Positions 1-11,256 of a stretch of 64,000 nucleotides of DNA are shown here, in pieces. The stretch is from Crossaster papposus (taxonomy: Eukaryota; Echinodermata; Asteroidea; Velatida; Solasteridae). The stretch covers positions 310,001-374,000 of the forward strand of contig JBAIAA010000451.1 of NCBI GenBank assembly GCA_037893245.1, given 5' to 3'. The position numbers and the translations under genes are program-made. The notes below the pieces were generated by a model. The model was not told where the DNA came from, ran no database searches, and saw only the letters and a program-made list of their open reading frames with translations. How positions within the stretch are numbered: position 1 is the first letter of the stretch; each line of letters starts with the position of its first letter.

Positions 1-284
1 GCACACGTCCACAATCCGTTTTTCAGTTTCCGAAAAAGAGCGCTAGAGGAAAAACGGGTTAGGGTTATATATAGAAAAGATAGAAGGGACAGCTGAGAGG
101 CCCATAATCCAAATTTGAGGGTAAATTTGTTTTGGGGAAGCGAGAAAAATGAGTATTTAGTCAAAGTTTGTTAACTACACGAAGACAAAGGAATGTCCAC
201 AGTACGTATGTAAGGTAAAGCGAAGTGAGGTGGTTGTGCTGTTGTGACAAAAAATTGGGTATTATAATTGAGAAAAGGCACGAT

Positions 285-535
285 TCTGATTGGTTAATTT
301 AAATATGACGTCGCTGCTGATTGGTTAATTTAACTGTGACGCTCAGTGCTGATTGGTTTATTTAAATTGACAATTTGATGAGGGGTAGAGGAGACTGTTA
401 AAACTAGACATTGTAGACGAGGGGTTAATAACTGAAAGAGGTTGAGGTACGGTACATGACGTCACTGGCAGGCTTGGGTAGGCCCAGAGGGATCAATGGT
501 TACCGTAGATGACGTCATAGCTGCGACCCCACCTA
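285..535 (+). repeat. Left arm of a large diverged inverted repeat
   Basis: Contains two or three ctgattggttaattta modules (inverted CCAAT boxes) and GACGTC sites. The reverse complement of 4,568-4,797 aligns along its length with small indels (about three quarters identical by eye). The pair encloses about 4 kb and may be the ends of an old DNA transposon or two copies of one MITE in opposite orientation. Confidence 0.7.
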
Positions 536-574
536 ACCTGCAATTTGGTTGGCTCTTACACCACCGGTTCAGCA

Positions 575-812
575 TAAATTGACCATTTACGTGTTAAGAT
601 TGAATAATATCTGGTACACTGACTTGTTCGTGTGGCTTGGCACAGTTTAACTTTAAATTTTCAAGACCATGAGACACTGTTGCTATATCACGTGATTCGG
701 GGCAAGCCTTACGCTAGCAACCCTATAAGCTCTGGAATGGTCTGGTGTCTTTGTACCATTTTCAACCATTGTGAACAATGCATTGGTGCTTTAATGTACT
801 TTAACAAAAAGT
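575..812 (+). mobile_element. Half copy of foldback MITE (gaccattt family)
   Basis: Matches the left arm and centre of the complete element at 51,622-51,990, including gctatatcacgtgattcggg. Only one arm is present here. Confidence 0.75.
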
Positions 813-821
813 AGTATACCC

Positions 822-1010
822 AGCACGATATGTGGCAGAGGGGTATCCCCCTCTGATCCCTATACTTTATACGCACTCAACACTAATTGTAACCCAACCC
901 ATCCCCCCTTGAAACCTAAAAGGAATTCCTGAGATTCCGGGAACACAATAGTCAACACAAAAGAGGGGGGGGGGGGGGGGGTGTTTCTCTGCCACATATC
1001 GCGCTTCATA
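822..1010 (+). mobile_element. Poly-G MITE, copy 1
   Basis: Inverted ends gcacgatatgtggcagag and ctctgccacatatcgcgc frame an interior with a G run of about 17. It is followed directly by copy 2. Confidence 0.8.
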
Positions 1011-1030
1011 ATGGACGCGTGCTATATACT

Positions 1031-1245
1031 CAGCACGATATGTGGCAAAGGGGTACCCCCCCCCCCCCCCCCCCCCCCCATCTTATCCCTATACCTTATA
1101 CACACATTTAACACTTGTTACCTAATCCCCCCTTAAAACCTAAAAAGAATTCCTGAGATTCAGGGAACACAATGGTCAACACAAAAGAGGGGATCGGGGG
1201 GGGGGGGGGGGGGGGGGTTCTCTGCCACAACATATCGCGCTTCAT
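1031..1245 (+). mobile_element. Poly-G MITE, copy 2
   Basis: Same ends and interior as copy 1, but with both a long C run (about 1,059-1,079) and a long G run (about 1,196-1,217). These homopolymers could pair with each other. Confidence 0.8.
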
Positions 1246-2936
1246 ATGACGCGCTCACATATAGGGCGTTTTTCAAAGCCCTGGCACCGGCTCCGTCTCT
1301 GGCTCCAGACTATTGCTAAACTGCATTACGAAGCCCTAGACGAAGACGAAGCTGAGGTCTTAATTCAAGACGTGTACACGATGGCTGACCACACAGACAG
1401 ATGTTCAAACAATACTTGTACCCCAAAATGACATGGAAACCCGTTTTTTCTTGAACGATTTCAGGTTTGGAACACCTAATATGATTGTACTCTCTTTAAG
1501 TAACAATGTAATGTGCAATTAGTTTATGTTTGGGGGCGTGTAAGTGGCGATAGAGCATGATACTCGTTTCAAATGATGCAGGCGTTTCAGTGCGCTGACG
1601 GGGGCGGGCCGAACCGGAACGGGACAGGGACTAGACGAGGCGGGAAACAACGGGAGGGAACAATTCGAGTTTACGGTGCTTTTGGAAATTCGCTGTTCGT
1701 TGCTGCACTCCAAGTTCCACGACTCTGTTCTCCGACTTTTGATTAAAACTTTATCTAAAACAGAAACTTTAACTGAACTTTTCTCGAACATTTTGAGAAA
1801 TGAACCGCGGCCTGATTTTATCGCTGTCTTTACCTCCATACAAATTCACATTACTCCAGCTCCAAGTCCGAAGTTTTATGTCAACCCAGTTCTTGGATTT
1901 CTGTTTGTGGAATTGCTGTTAATGAAACTTGGTAATAAAATGCAACACAAACTCTACCTTAATTTGCCTTTTGGCAAATTTTCGAGTAAATTCTTAACTC
2001 TGCATTTGTGACAAACTCACCACATGAACTCGAGAGCTACGAAATTTTAAGAACTGAACTAATTCTATTTTCAAAGAACCGTTATGAAAACATGAAATGA
2101 ACTCTGAACTGAAACTCGGAAACACGTGAATTGCAAGTTTCAAGGATTTATTTTTGTCAACTACCAATGGAATCTGTCTGGGATTTTGTCGAATGATCTG
2201 AGCGAAGGTTTGTGCCCTGAGTAAAGGTTCGACTAGAGTGGTAAGTCAAGTTTTTAAAAGTGAAAAACACATTGTCACAAATTTTTAGAACATTGTGTAT
2301 TTGTTCTCTCCGTTGATTGTTTTCGCATTTTTTACAAGATGTTATGGCCACATGTTTTATAATATCTGGCTGTGCATTTTTTAATTCCTACAAAAAATAA
2401 AATTTAAAAAAGAACTTGTTTATAGACCATTAGAGGGCATATCGTGTTCAAAAAAAGAATTATTGATGCACAACAGGTTCAATAACAAGTAAAGGCATTG
2501 CCCTCTAAGATGGCTGCTATACGCATGTGGTCTACAGTGTCACGGATTTGCAGGGAATTATTGTTTATCTTTGTATTTGTTTCAAAGAATTTCCCCACAT
2601 TTTTAGTATCTATTAAGTGTACATTTTTGATTTGACAAATTAATGATTGTTTTACTGTAAGCGTCTATGTTTGAAGTTGAAAGCAATTGTCCGGAGCGTC
2701 CAAACCCCCTTTTTTTGGCCAAGTGTAATGTAAGTTGCCACGACTTAAAATATTGATGTTTTTCCTCGTGGTATTGTTCAAAGCAAAATGTTAGTATATT
2801 TGGATATGAAAGAGATTAAGACCTGTGAATTCCTGGCAAGAATTCCGGAGAGTATAAGACAATACTAACCTGGATTTATGGGCCGCCGTAGACACGTTGT
2901 TTGACCCCTTAAACCTCTCGTTGCCATGCGGCCGCA
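1246..2936. other. No recognisable gene
   Basis: Short open frames only. The longest (1,676-2,011, plus) opens with GTG, has no family resemblance I recognise and no splice context. I see no repeats shared with the rest of the window. Confidence 0.4.
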
Positions 2937-3150
2937 GTATACCCAGCAAGATATGGGACTGGGCGACTCCCCCCTTAGTCCACCATACCTATACACTCCA
3001 TAGACTAATGTTACCTAACGCACCCCCCCTAAAAACCTCAAAAGAAACCTCACAACATTCCGCAAGCACAATGACTGTCACAAAGGAGGGGAGGGGAGAG
3101 GGGGGGGGGGGGGGGGGTTCTCTCCGTCCCATATATTGCTTTATCATGGG
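2937..3150 (+). mobile_element. Poly-G MITE, copy 3 (diverged)
   Basis: Shares agtatacccagca, the cctaaaaacctcaaaagaa interior and a G run at about 3,100-3,117 with copies 1 and 2, but its terminal repeats have drifted. Confidence 0.7.
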
Positions 3151-3895
3151 TTGCAGTACAAAAATACAGTACCTACAGTACAAAAATAGTCGTAAAGTTG
3201 TACATTTTAATTAAAGAGCCCAATTGTTTCTTAGTGGATTCTGACAGAGGAAGACATGCTCTATCAAGCCATTTTCATTTCGTTGATTTTCGGAATGATG
3301 CATTATTACACAAATTGGGCCAAAGGTCATGGTAACATATGAAATGTCACGGTGACCTACTTTTCACAAAAGTTATTTTGGACAAAAGAATTTATTTGAG
3401 CATGCAAATATCATTATTTTAATACCAAATTTGCATATATTCGATGGAAATTTACATGGTTTTGACATATTTGTACCAAAAGGGTGGTATTTTACTCTAA
3501 AAATGTCAATTTTGTGTGGTTTCTGCCCTGACCACATGGTAGGTCGGATCGGGCAAACAATTGGTGTGCATTCATTGCTCACCAGGACCTACAAGCACAG
3601 CAATTGTTATCAAAATCAGAAGACCTAAGGTAACAAAAGTGCGCTGGTCTGACATGGAATGACCCATATACTAAACCCAAAGAACAGAGATTTGTATACA
3701 AAGTTGTTGTATTATTGTCGCGCCAGTGCCCAGACCGCAGAATGGGGATACGTCTGTCCCGCCAACAGGTGATGTCTCTATTTTTTTTCCAGGAGACAGA
3801 CGCCTCTGACCCTAACTACGTAATTGAACATTTAACTACCCGACACGTTGACACTAACAATAAGAACTAAGGGTTAAAAACCATTAAAAAAAAAA
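3151..3895. other. No recognisable gene
   Basis: AT-rich sequence with short overlapping frames on both strands. No protein family or repeat recognised. Confidence 0.4.
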
Positions 3896-3902
3896 GAATT
3901 CG

Positions 3903-4080
3903 TTAACTTAATGCTACATTAAAAAGAAAGGTTTTATTGTTGCATTTAAAAGAGTCAAGTCTGTGTTTGTTACGTATGTGTGATGGCAAAGCATTCCATA
4001 GCTTAGGGGCTGCCATTGCAAAGGCTCTTTGGGTAACATCTAAAAGGAGTCCGTTGTTCGCTGACCAGAGAATGGATATC
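3903..4080 (-). mobile_element. CR1/L2-like LINE, 3' end of the reverse transcriptase ORF
   Basis: On the minus strand this reads LDVTQRAFAMAAPKLWNALP, then SHIRNKHRLDSFK and KTFLFNVALS-stop. The pattern (K/T)LWNxLPxxIR...FKxxxKTFLF is the classic C-terminal tail of CR1/L2/Jockey-type non-LTR retrotransposons. It is a 5'-truncated copy of about 180 bp with an A/T-rich run after the stop, as expected for a dead-on-arrival insertion. Confidence 0.8.
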
Positions 4081-4567
4081 TGGATTCTTAGAAATCCTTG
4101 ATCTGTAACTTAAAAGTCTGTGAAATCAATTGGTATGATTACTTATCGTTGAAAAGGTGCACAATAGTTGAACAACGAGCGAGATAGTACGAGTGTTTTC
4201 AGTTATATAATTGACGATTTGCTGATTGGTCAACGGTGTTTTTTTATCAATGTCGAATGACAATGTATAATTCGGGTTATGAGGGGAAGTCGGTATTAAA
4301 CTGTACTTTCATTATTGCAGAGGCCTGCCAAAATATATTTAAGAATAATTTATTGGTTATTTCATGAGAAATGGTACGTGACCACGGTTATAATCTATTG
4401 TTGTAAATAGTGATGGATTGAATACACGTTGAAGATGATTGCTTCGTCATTAAATAAACAATGTTGTATTTAGAAGACGTACATATTTGTACGAGTAGAG
4501 TTTATCGCCGGCCTACACGAAATTTGATCCTTTAAGATTAAGTGTTATTCGAAAACAAAAACGTTAT
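4081..4567. other. No recognisable gene
   Basis: AT-rich intergenic sequence between the LINE tail and the inverted-repeat arm. Nothing supported. Confidence 0.4.
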
Positions 4568-4797
4568 TAAACTGGCTTGTCTCTGACGTCACACCTATGA
4601 CGTCATCTACAGTAACCATTCATCCCTTTGGACTATTAACCCGAGTCTGTCTGTGACGTCATATACCCAAGCCTCTTTCAGTTGACCCCCTCGTCTGAAA
4701 GGCCTATTTTTAGCAATATCCCATTTCCTTCCCCAAATTGTCCATTTAAATTAACCAATCAGCAGCGAGTATCATATTTAAATTAACCAATCGGTCG
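4568..4797 (-). repeat. Right arm of the large inverted repeat
   Basis: Reverse-complement partner of 285-535, sharing the order CCAAT modules, cgaggggg, gaaagagg, GACGTC, then atgaatggttactgtagatg. Confidence 0.7.
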
Positions 4798-5014
4798 TTT
4801 TATGCTAGAGACACTGGAGTTAAACACCGGCTAGTGAGCCACATTGGCTCGTGACAGGATTTACTTTTTGTCTTCTTTTTGACGAATGACGTCAGGTTTT
4901 GTTTACCGTGTGCGCTTTCCTATGAGCCGGTCTGCCCCAACTAATGTTTACAAAGGGATAGCACGTATAAAATACTATGGGGACTTGCCAAGAGTGGAGT
5001 GGGGCGAAGGAGTT

Positions 5015-5105
5015 AACCCCAGCCCCTCCCCCTTTCCCCCTTCCCCCTTCCCCCTTCCTCCCCCTCCCCTCCCCTCCCCCCCCCCCCCCCCCACCTCCCC
5101 CTCTT
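5015..5105. repeat. Pyrimidine-rich simple repeat
   Basis: Cccctt repeats passing into a run of C. Low complexity; it produces proline-rich spurious frames. Confidence 0.85.
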
Positions 5106-5433
5106 GATAAAGTGCTGGTCTTTCCCTACCCCGATTGCATTGCTCGTGTTCACAAGTGGGAATTGCCTACACTTGGTTACAGACCGTCCGCCTACAAACA
5201 TCGAGCCGTCTCGGACATCGGATAGAAGCCGAGCTTCACCGCAAAACGGGGACGTTGCTCATGGGTCGAATGTGGCGCTCGGCCCCACGCCGCTATCCAC
5301 CTCGTGCCCCATGTTCGAGCTCATGGAGAAAGCCGCGGCTCCTGCGTGTCCCGCCCCGGGCCCGGTGGGACCAACTCCTAACGCTTCCCAGCCACTTCCT
5401 GGTCCACCGTCAAAAATATGTGTCGTCTTGTAG
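5104..5433 (+). other. GC- and CpG-rich segment with an open frame, possible exon
   Basis: A 109-codon frame in a locally GC-rich block (about 5,190-5,400) unlike its AT-rich surroundings. The translation is proline- and alanine-rich and matches no family I know. Another plus frame and a minus frame are also open, as expected of GC-rich DNA, so coding status is doubtful. Confidence 0.2.
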
Positions 5434-5859
5434 ATCTGTAAGTGGCCCACTACGACGTTGTAAATCAGGGTTTTGGGGAAACACAAAATGGGACGAGTGT
5501 CGAAAAACGGGTAGAACCTAGACGTCTTGATATATTCAGCACTTGCCAAATTGAGTTCGAGCTGTTTTTAAATTTATTTACAATTCTGTAGCAAAGGAGA
5601 AAGTCAAAAGACTTGGCTCAAAATTGGACTCGGCTGCCCATTAAATGACTTTAAAGATGGACTACAACGGAATAATGATAAAGGCTGTGTTGCTGTTTTG
5701 TGTTCGAGAAATGTATAATGATTACTAATATATCATTAGTATTCAATAAATCTTGTTCCTTCATGCAAAAAACAACAAAATTGATCGGCGTTCTACGACC
5801 CAAAAAAACTCAGTTTCAGCAAAAGCCCTTAACTCATGAATAATTCATACTTTGTGTGT

Positions 5860-6060
5860 GACGTACTACCCATGAAAACGCATACATATGGTGGCCCTGA
5901 AGGGACTCCGCAGATCGCGAATATTGACGTCAAATTTGACGTCAATATTCGCGACTTTTGGGGAAAGTCGTGAATATTGACGTCAAATTTGACGTCGATA
6001 TTCGCGATCTGCGGAGTCCCTTCAGGGCCACCATGTATGCGTTTTCATGGGTAGTACGTC
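5860..6060. mobile_element. 201-bp near-perfect palindrome, GGTGGCCC foldback family
   Basis: Arms start gacgtactacccatgaaaac and mirror at the right end. They pass through tatggtggccctgaaggg, a cgcagatcgcgaatattgac block and paired TGACGTCA sites to a small central hairpin (cgacttt...aaagtcg). The inner part is related to the elements at 24,556 and 42,978. No room for a gene. Confidence 0.9.
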
Positions 6061-7124
6061 ATCACTTTTCGCTGGTTTACAAGTCCGCTGGTACTATATC
6101 GTGGATTTCATTGTGGTTTTCAGTGGATCTTTGCCGGGAACCAGTACAGGGCGGGAAATTTCAAAATCGAAAAATCGAGGTCTAATTTTTTCGGTCAAAT
6201 TGCAACGAAAAACATGACCGTAACAATAAAGTGTTACCTGAACACAACATAAACAAGGTCCGATAATAAATTTAATGTGTGAGTTTTCGTTGTAGTCCAT
6301 CTTTAAAATATATATATATTTTTAAAGTTACTTTAACATGCTTATCAAATAATTGTATGCTATGTGCCTGTGTTTAGATAGCTATAGGATTCACGACATT
6401 GGTCGTGTATTTTACGCTCGTTACTTTTTTCAAGACGCACCAGACGGGAGCAAGTTCGATCAAGGACTACTATATAGTTAACCATAGGTCGACTAACTCT
6501 GTGAGCGAACTCACACTAGTCGACGATGTTTGGACTAGTCTAGTCGACTATTCGCTACCAACCTACCGCGGTTGATCGCGCTAGTTATTTCTATGGCATA
6601 GTGCAGCGGGGACCAACTATCAACAAAGAAAGGCAGACAACGAAACTTTGCCGTGCAAACTGGCATGTTCTTTTTCACGTTAGTGTTTCATTCTGTCACT
6701 TTTGTCACCATTGTACGATAAGAACAGACGTTATGTAAGCTTTTCGAAACTATGATACATAACTTTGATGGTGTAAGTATCGTGTTGAAATATTGTTTTG
6801 CCGGAGTGAGTATGATGTTTTTGGCGCCACAAAAGTTCGACTAAAGTATGAATAAAGTCGTTCGCACTGCAACTTCATGGCGCTTGCGCTAGTGACGTCA
6901 AAAACATTGGTCCTTTGTTGAACTTGCTCCTGGTTGCAGGACTAATTGTGTTTTGTTTGTTCTTGCTCAGAGTAACCGCACCCTTTATTTAAAAAAAAGA
7001 AGCCAACAGACAATCACTAAGAAATATTATTCAAGCACAATCCAGAATTAAAGGAAGTTAACACATTTTGTGAAATTGAAATAATTATGTTCCGTCTGTT
7101 ACGGTTGTTGTTATCCGTTCTGCT
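6061..7124. other. No recognisable gene
   Basis: AT-rich with short frames. A cluster of GTCGAC/ctagtc motifs near 6,488-6,550 is locally palindromic but unassigned. Confidence 0.35.
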
Positions 7125-7260
7125 CAAGAAATAGGCCGTATTCCTGGTCGAACGAGGGCGCTGTAACGACGCCATTTACTGGTTACCAACACTGCGTTTA
7201 TTGAAGTACAGGGTAGTTTAGTAACTTAAATTTAAATTATAAAAAGGTGATCAAATTCCT
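7125..7260 (+). mobile_element. GCCGTATTCC MITE fragment
   Basis: Shares gccgtattcctggtcg, gagggcgct and tgaagta...gtagtttagtaact with 13,947-14,215 and 47,262-47,370. Confidence 0.75.
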
Positions 7261-8296
7261 ATAGCACAAATAGTACCGCTATACTACCAATGCTATATGT
7301 ACCTTTTGAAATATTCTATCCATCACCAACGCACGTGCCTCATAGGCCTATCCTGTATATATTCTCACACAAATTTAAGGTCTTGTAAATAAAACAAATT
7401 TTAAAGGGTGTTGTGTGAACATCGATCTAAAATTAAATGCGTTGATTATATTTTATTTTAATATATTTTAAATCTTTGGATAACAAAACAACTAAAACCA
7501 GGGCTTCCTCGGGAAAGGCAAAAGTTAAAGATAACTGTCATAAAATGTTGTTTGAGTGGGGGGGGGGGATTATCATATTTTATGAATGTAAAAACAAAAT
7601 GTACATTAAAAATTGTATTTGTTTATGCACTAACTATGTATTATGTGTGTGTACCTATGAATGAGATTTTAACTACCCAAAAAATGTAAGAGATATATAC
7701 ACCATTTTTACCATATTTGCAAGATTTGAAAAAACATGCATGTCCGACTTGCATAATTTTACTAAAAACAAGTCGCACTTATTGTTTGTTTACGTTGAGA
7801 TACATTTGTGACACTATCAAGCGCAATGAGTCGGATGTCGGGGAATCCCAAAAATGTTTTAATCAGAACTGTGTTCTTCGTTGGTATTTAAACAAATTTA
7901 CATAACTCGACAACAAAACATCGTATCAACATGTTTTTTTATTTTTTTTTAAACGTGCAGATGCCCTCTTTAAAACTACATGAACACTCATTTTTGGACT
8001 GGGGCCGACATCCGACTCATTCCGCTTGATCGTGTCACATTTTTTACATCTTTTAAGCTCTTCATATTTCGGCTTCAATATTTTCAGAATCAGAAATTGC
8101 GCCCCAACTTTACTTGAATACGACTCTAACTTAAATTCACTTAAAGTAAGACTTGCATCATAAATAAAGCCGAATAGGCCACACAGCATTTTCTGTTTGT
8201 GTATTGTGTAGACACAGTGATTGTAACACTCGTCTACTTTAACCCCCCCCCCCCCTTCCACCCCCGGAAACCGTGTTCTATTTGACCCAACCCTTT

Positions 8297-8365
8297 TCTA
8301 AGTCAAAATGACACTTTTCCGGGTTTAAAATTAATGACAGTTTTTCGTATCCAAATGACACACAT
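8297..8365. repeat. Inverted-orientation degenerate minisatellite arm, unit 1
   Basis: Copies of (aa)atgacacttttccgggt, the reverse complement of the 21-bp repeat that follows, so the locus is a tandem array flanked by a short opposite-orientation array. Confidence 0.7.
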
Positions 8366-8396
8366 TTGAGTCGGAGCAATGTCATAATTTATTATT

Positions 8397-8812
8397 GACC
8401 ATGAAAAGTGTCACGTTGACCCGGAAACGTGTCATATTGACCCGGAAACGTGTCATATTGACCCGGAAAAGTGTCATATTGACCCGGAAAAGTGTCATAT
8501 TGATTCGGAAAAGTGTCATATTGATTCGGAAAAGTGTCATATTGATTCGGAAAAGTGTCATATTGATTCGGAAAAGTGTCATATTGACCCGGGAAAGTGT
8601 CATATTGACCCGGGAAAGTGTCATATTGACCCGGGAAAGTGTCATATTGACCCGGGAAAGTGTCATATTGACCCGGGAAAGTGTCATATTGACCCGGGAA
8701 AGTGTCATATTGACCCGGGAAAGTGTCATATTGACCCGGGAAAGTGTCATATTGACCCGGGAAAGTGTCATATTGACCCGGGAAAGTGTCATATTGACCC
8801 GGGAAAGGTTTC
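8397..8812. repeat. 21-bp minisatellite, about 20 copies
   Basis: Consensus gtgtcatattgacccgggaaa, with a central block of gattcgg variants. Because 21 is a multiple of three and no stop is generated, three frames stay open for 136-150 codons. These are not genes. Units 2-4 keep only three or four degenerate copies at the same place. Confidence 0.95.
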
Positions 8813-9765
8813 ATGCTAAACGTAACCCGCATTCTAGTCGAGTCTGACCTGGGTGTTTCGTTTAGCAGCTCGACGTTTCAACCAGTGTATAATTTAGTTA
8901 ATCACATAAAGGTTTCTTGACATAAATATTTCGAAATCGATTTCCTTTGTTTCACTTATAAATACTACACATGCATGAGTACGAGTGCATCACTGAGCCA
9001 GATTTATTATTAAAGAGTGACTACACCAGGTAATTTGGAGGAGTGGTTTATTTTATGACACAACAGTTTGTTATAAACTAATACCTGATTTTGTTACGTG
9101 ATTTTGGCACTGCTTACCTGTACTGGAAAAAGCTTCCTTTTCTATTGTTGTTTATTTGTTGTTGCCTTTGTAATTAACCCGTGAAAATAATTCATAAAAC
9201 ATTAGTCAATAGACCACCTCAAAGGTCACATTGGATCCGTCCAAGCTAAATATAACCGACATGCTTGACAAAGATACAAAGTCCAGTTTTATAAAACCAA
9301 TATATTTAGGAAAATGTTTATGTCGAGTATATATTGAGATACATACATTGAGCCTATCTGATACCATCACATGCTGATACAATAGGCCTACTGTCAGACG
9401 AATCAAGTGACTTCGTGGGCACAGTTATTGGTTACAACTATCAGACTAATGCAGGTACCAACAACTTGTGGTCTTGGTGAGTACGCAGCACGGGTATTTG
9501 TTATTCCGAGTAGATCAATAGTTAATGGCAATATCCAAATCACGGCCTCCAAAAAAATAAGCCTATGTATTGATGACGTCACACTTTGTTCACAAAGTCA
9601 TGTACGCGTTTCTGTGGGACTACGAAACCATCGTCCTGAACTGTGCAAGTGTGACGTTATCCGTATACATGTAGAGGCTTATTGCAAGCGTACCTCTGAA
9701 GTACAGACGCACCAGTAATTTGTTTGCCTAATTAAACACAAGTTATTAGTGACTGTCGTCCAAGA
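8813..9765. other. No recognisable gene; upstream region of TRIM copy 1
   Basis: Conserved in all units, with short frames only. Contains at 9,267-9,275 the single GACAAAGAT that is the empty target of the 205-bp MITE of units 2-4. A TRIM promoter and first exon may lie here but I cannot place them. Confidence 0.4.
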
Positions 9766-10060
9766 AGTGGCCTCGTGGTTTAAAGTTTTGAATTTGTAAT
9801 TTGTAATCTGCGTGTGTCCTTGGGCAAGGCACTTTGTCACTCATTGCTTCTCTCCACCAAGGAGTAACTAGGTACACGTAAGGGCAGAGATGGTTATTAT
9901 GGTTGATTTAGCTGCTTTGCGCCGAAATGGCAGCATTGAGCTGTATACTCCCCAGGGAGCTGAGATAGTATTTCGAATTTTTCATGGGCCAACTGACCGG
10001 GGTAATAATGTAATGAAAGCGCTTTGATAACGTTGGTGATAAAGCGATATAATAATAAGC
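9766..10060 (+). mobile_element. tRNA-derived SINE, unit 1
   Basis: Starts at an A-box-like gtggcctcgtggttt, followed by cttgggcaaggcactt, gcttctctccacc, ctgtatactccccaggg and a tail ending aagcgctttgata. This resembles a common echinoderm SINE from memory. The B-box stretch is missing. Units 2-4 keep only its head (20,308-20,347 in unit 2). Confidence 0.75.
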
Positions 10061-10249
10061 ACCGCACATTTGTATTTATCAGTATTAAAGCATCGGGTAC
10101 CGAGAGGCTGCATCATCAGGCACGATTCTAGAGCCAATATTTTAGGGGTCTAGACCCTTCTAACGCGACGTCAACTTCCAACTTTCGCTACTGTATTTTC
10201 CAGCATGTAATTTGTGTAATGCTACGAACGTTTAAGGGGTCTAACCCAT

Positions 10250-10264
10250 TTTTCCTTCTTTCAG
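10250..10264 (+). promoter_or_regulatory. Predicted 3' splice acceptor upstream of TRIM copy 1
   Basis: A pyrimidine-rich run (tttttccttctttcag) ends in AG at 10,263-10,264, 62 bases before the ATG. The bases after it (attgttggcactgcc) are conserved in all four units while the sequence before diverges in unit 1. This suggests a 5'UTR intron ending here and a noncoding first exon further upstream that I could not locate. Confidence 0.5.
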
Positions 10265-10326
10265 ATTGTTGGCACTGCCGGCAATGACAGACTATGCTGT
10301 AAATTTTTGAGTTTTTGTGTCCGTTC

Positions 10327-11256
10327 ATGATGGCCACTGGAGCCAGCGATTTCTCGGTGTGGAGCAAAGTATTTGAAGAGCACCTAGTACAATGCCCAGT
10401 CTGCCAAGACTACTTCAAGCAGCCCAAGATTCTCAGCTGCCAGCACAGTGTCTGTGAAGCCTGCCTGGAGAGGGAGAAGGTGTCAGAAGTGTCATCAAAA
10501 ATCGAGTGCCCGGTCTGCTGGCAGGTAACGGTCCTTCCGCCGGACGGTGGCGTATCGGCGCTCCGGACCAACTTCAGGCTGGTGGATATGGTAGAGGCGG
10601 CGCACAAGCTCCACCAGAGGCAGCGGGGTTCCGTGCCTGTCTGCAGTGCGCACGGCTGGAAGGAGAGCCGCCTCTACTGCCAGACCTGCCGGAAGCTGAT
10701 TTGCGAGGTCTGCACCGGCGAGGCCCAGCACAGCGGGCACGAGCATCAAGCTGTTGGGGCCGCGGCGTCCGAAGCCAGGCGGGCCGCCGAGGGATCCATC
10801 ACCGTTATCCATACCCTCGGCAAGGATCTGGAGGGGAAACTGAAGGCGATCCAGGAAGCAGAGCGAGATCTTAAGACCGCCGCCAAGGACAGCCGCCAGG
10901 ATGTGGTCCAGCGGGCCAACGAGGAGATGGCTAGAGTCAGGGCTGCCAAACAACGTTTCAAGGATGAGATTGACACCACGGAGAAGGCCAGAGTCCGGAT
11001 GCTCGCAGACTGCAAGCGCCAATGCGCGGTCATGGCGGAGAGCTTGAAATCGGCGGTGGACGGGTACCGTGCGGCGGTCGACAGCGGGAACTACGCCGGC
11101 GATTTCGAGTTTGTCTCGCTCCAAACGAAGATCGCGGAGCTGGCTGAGCTGGGAGGGCGCAAGGCGCCCGAGGTCGATCTCGCGTTGTCTGTGTTGAGGT
11201 TCGAGAGGTTTGAACCAGAAGAAAGCATTCGTCTGGGTCGATTGGTGGATAAATAG
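10327..11256 (+). CDS. TRIM-like RING/B-box/coiled-coil protein, copy 1
   Basis: A 309-codon intronless frame. The start is the first of two adjacent ATGs, in the same place as in the other three copies. Visible domains: a C3HC4 RING near residues 23-64 (CPVC, CQH, CEAC, CPVC), a B-box type 2 near 106-138 (VCSAH, YCQTC, ICEVC, HSGH), then a charged, alanine-rich heptad region of about 110 residues that should form a coiled coil. Known family role: cytosolic E3 ubiquitin ligases, often in innate immunity; that role is inferred here. No NHL, B30.2 or filamin domain follows before the TAG stop, so the protein is shorter than most TRIMs. It is GC-rich against AT-rich flanks. It differs from copy 2 at about 20 residues and one inserted valine (residue 21), and is the most diverged copy. 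No AATAAA lies within about 2 kb downstream on this strand. Confidence 0.88.
   Translation: MMATGASDFSVWSKVFEEHLVQCPVCQDYFKQPKILSCQHSVCEACLEREKVSEVSSKIECPVCWQVTVLPPDGGVSALRTNFRLVDMVEAAHKLHQRQRGSVPVCSAHGWKESRLYCQTCRKLICEVCTGEAQHSGHEHQAVGAAASEARRAAEGSITVIHTLGKDLEGKLKAIQEAERDLKTAAKDSRQDVVQRANEEMARVRAAKQRFKDEIDTTEKARVRMLADCKRQCAVMAESLKSAVDGYRAAVDSGNYAGDFEFVSLQTKIAELAELGGRKAPEVDLALSVLRFERFEPEESIRLGRLVDK

Noticed and set aside
8397-8812. Regularly spaced repeats considered as a CRISPR array
   Set aside because: Head-to-tail minisatellite with no unique spacers, in a eukaryotic locus.
8382-8847. Three open frames of 136-150 codons (MTLSRVN, TFPGQYD, SVILTRE repeats)
   Set aside because: Produced by a 21-bp minisatellite with no stop; the array collapses in the other units.
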